Shown here one piece after another: positions 4,527-5,091 of a stretch of DNA of 5,091 nt. Numbering within the stretch: position 1 is the stretch's first letter; every line of letters begins with the position of its first letter. The translations under genes and the position numbers were made by a program. The notes below the pieces were generated by a model that was not told where the DNA came from, did no database searches, and saw only the letters and a program-made list of their open reading frames with translations. Source of the DNA: Treponema sp. (GTDB lineage Bacteria > Spirochaetota > Spirochaetia > Treponematales > Treponemataceae); assembly GCA_017390125.1 (NCBI GenBank), contig JAFPCT010000066.1, forward strand, positions 1-5,091, given 5' to 3'.

Positions 4527-5091
4527 CTAAACTGCAATTTTTTTTAAAAATTTTAAATATTTTTTTTGAATTACATAATCCCATGAATATATGTTATGCA
4601 CATACTCTGCCGTCCATGAAATCATTGCGTTGAACTTTTTATGCTCCCTGAAAAGGGAAACCGCCCTCTGCACGCTTCTGAAAAGACTTTCTGCATCAAG
4701 ATGCATGAAGAGGAATCCTGATTTTTCATCAATTATTTTTTTTAGTCCGCCGGTTGAATGAGCGATAGGTATTGTCCCGTACACCTGGGAAATAAGGTCC
4801 TCAAGACAGCAAGGCTCAAACACGCTTGGAATCAACGCAAAGTCTGAAGCGGCCGCAACCAGCCGGGAAACAGGCGCATTATATCCGTTGAAGAATACAA
4901 TTTTTCCGTCAAAGTCCTGAGTTATGTTCCTCAGTTTTTCCTCAAGGTCAGTTTCACCCTGCCCTACGATAAAGAACCTGGCGTCAGGTATCTCACGGAG
5001 AATCATAGGAACTGCCTCAAGCAGCAGCGGAATGCCTTTCTGAGAAACGAGACGTCCGTGATACATGAAAAACACCGGCTTTTTTGAGGAC
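4527..5091 (-). CDS. glgA: Glycogen synthase-like GT5 glycosyltransferase (partial, 5' end outside window)
   Basis: Only the C-terminal 187 residues are visible; bacterial glycogen synthases run to about 480, so most of the N-terminal GT-B domain lies beyond 5091. The enzyme class adds glucose from ADP-glucose to growing glycogen in the cytoplasm. Numbering from the first whole codon, I see GRLVSQKG at 12-19 (binding of the nucleotide-sugar phosphates), GQGE at 43-46, PSVFEPCCLEDL at 88-99 (the GT5 FEPCGL site with its conserved glutamate, E92), YGTIPI at 104-109 and STGGL at 112-116. A C-terminal Y-S-W-D stretch then resembles the usual FxWxxxxxxYLxLY ending. CC in place of CG, and D98 near the usual Q, are variants. 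The end is strongly Lys/Phe-rich and A/T-rich. A GT4 glycosyltransferase is the alternative; the TGGL and EPC context favours GT5. The stop is TAG, with no hairpin after it. Confidence 0.83.
   Translation of the reverse strand, partial: SSKKPVFFMYHGRLVSQKGIPLLLEAVPMILREIPDARFFIVGQGETDLEEKLRNITQDFDGKIVFFNGYNAPVSRLVAAASDFALIPSVFEPCCLEDLISQVYGTIPIAHSTGGLKKIIDEKSGFLFMHLDAESLFRSVQRAVSLFREHKKFNAMISWTAEYVHNIYSWDYVIQKKYLKFLKKIAV

Noticed and set aside
1..5091. CRISPR array, insertion sequence, prophage or attachment site at the tRNA genes
   Set aside because: No regularly spaced repeats, no transposase or integrase, and no second copy of a tRNA 3' end were seen; the rnf genes look like an ordinary resident operon.

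Overview
The window carries most of an Rnf (ferredoxin:NAD+ oxidoreductase) operon and a tRNA pair on the minus strand, plus the 3' part of a glycogen-synthase-like gene. All clear genes read on the minus strand, so transcription runs from right (5091) to left (1). Moderate GC, the order rnfC-D-G-E-A, strong GGAGG-type ribosome binding sites, tRNAs without encoded CCA, and a glycogen synthase neighbour suggest an anaerobic bacterium. A Treponema-like spirochete is my best guess, but I infer it from memory of gene content and did not test it.

Layout, in transcription order. (1) 5091-4527: C-terminal half of a GT5-type glycogen synthase, cut by the window edge. (2) 4523-4495: a good sigma70-type promoter starting just after its stop codon. 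It drives tRNA-Thr(UGU) and tRNA-Tyr(GUA), which lie 3 nt apart and end at a long symmetric hairpin terminator (4266-4301). (3) 4090-4265: a regulatory gap. On the plus strand it holds a near-consensus promoter (TTCACA-N17-TATAAT), a possible 15-codon ORF, and the opposite face of the same terminator. Together these predict a compact transcript of about 87 nt. On the minus strand it holds candidate rnf promoters and a short palindrome. (4) 4089-1: rnfC, rnfD, rnfG, rnfE and the first 128 codons of rnfA, packed with a 2-nt gap or 4-8 nt overlaps, so translation is probably coupled. rnfB is expected beyond position 1.

The Rnf subunits form one membrane complex. RnfC is the NADH/FMN/Fe-S entry module. 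RnfD and RnfG carry covalent flavin through visible TSAT and SGAT motifs. RnfE and RnfA form the paired membrane core, each with the conserved membrane cysteine near residue 26. The complex couples electron flow between reduced ferredoxin and NAD+ to Na+ or H+ transport.

The points most worth a second look are the predicted small transcript at 4203-4301, an apparent insertion in RnfA exactly where the conserved fourth membrane segment should start, and a tRNA-Thr with C at T-loop position 55 and a U-U mismatch in its anticodon stem.
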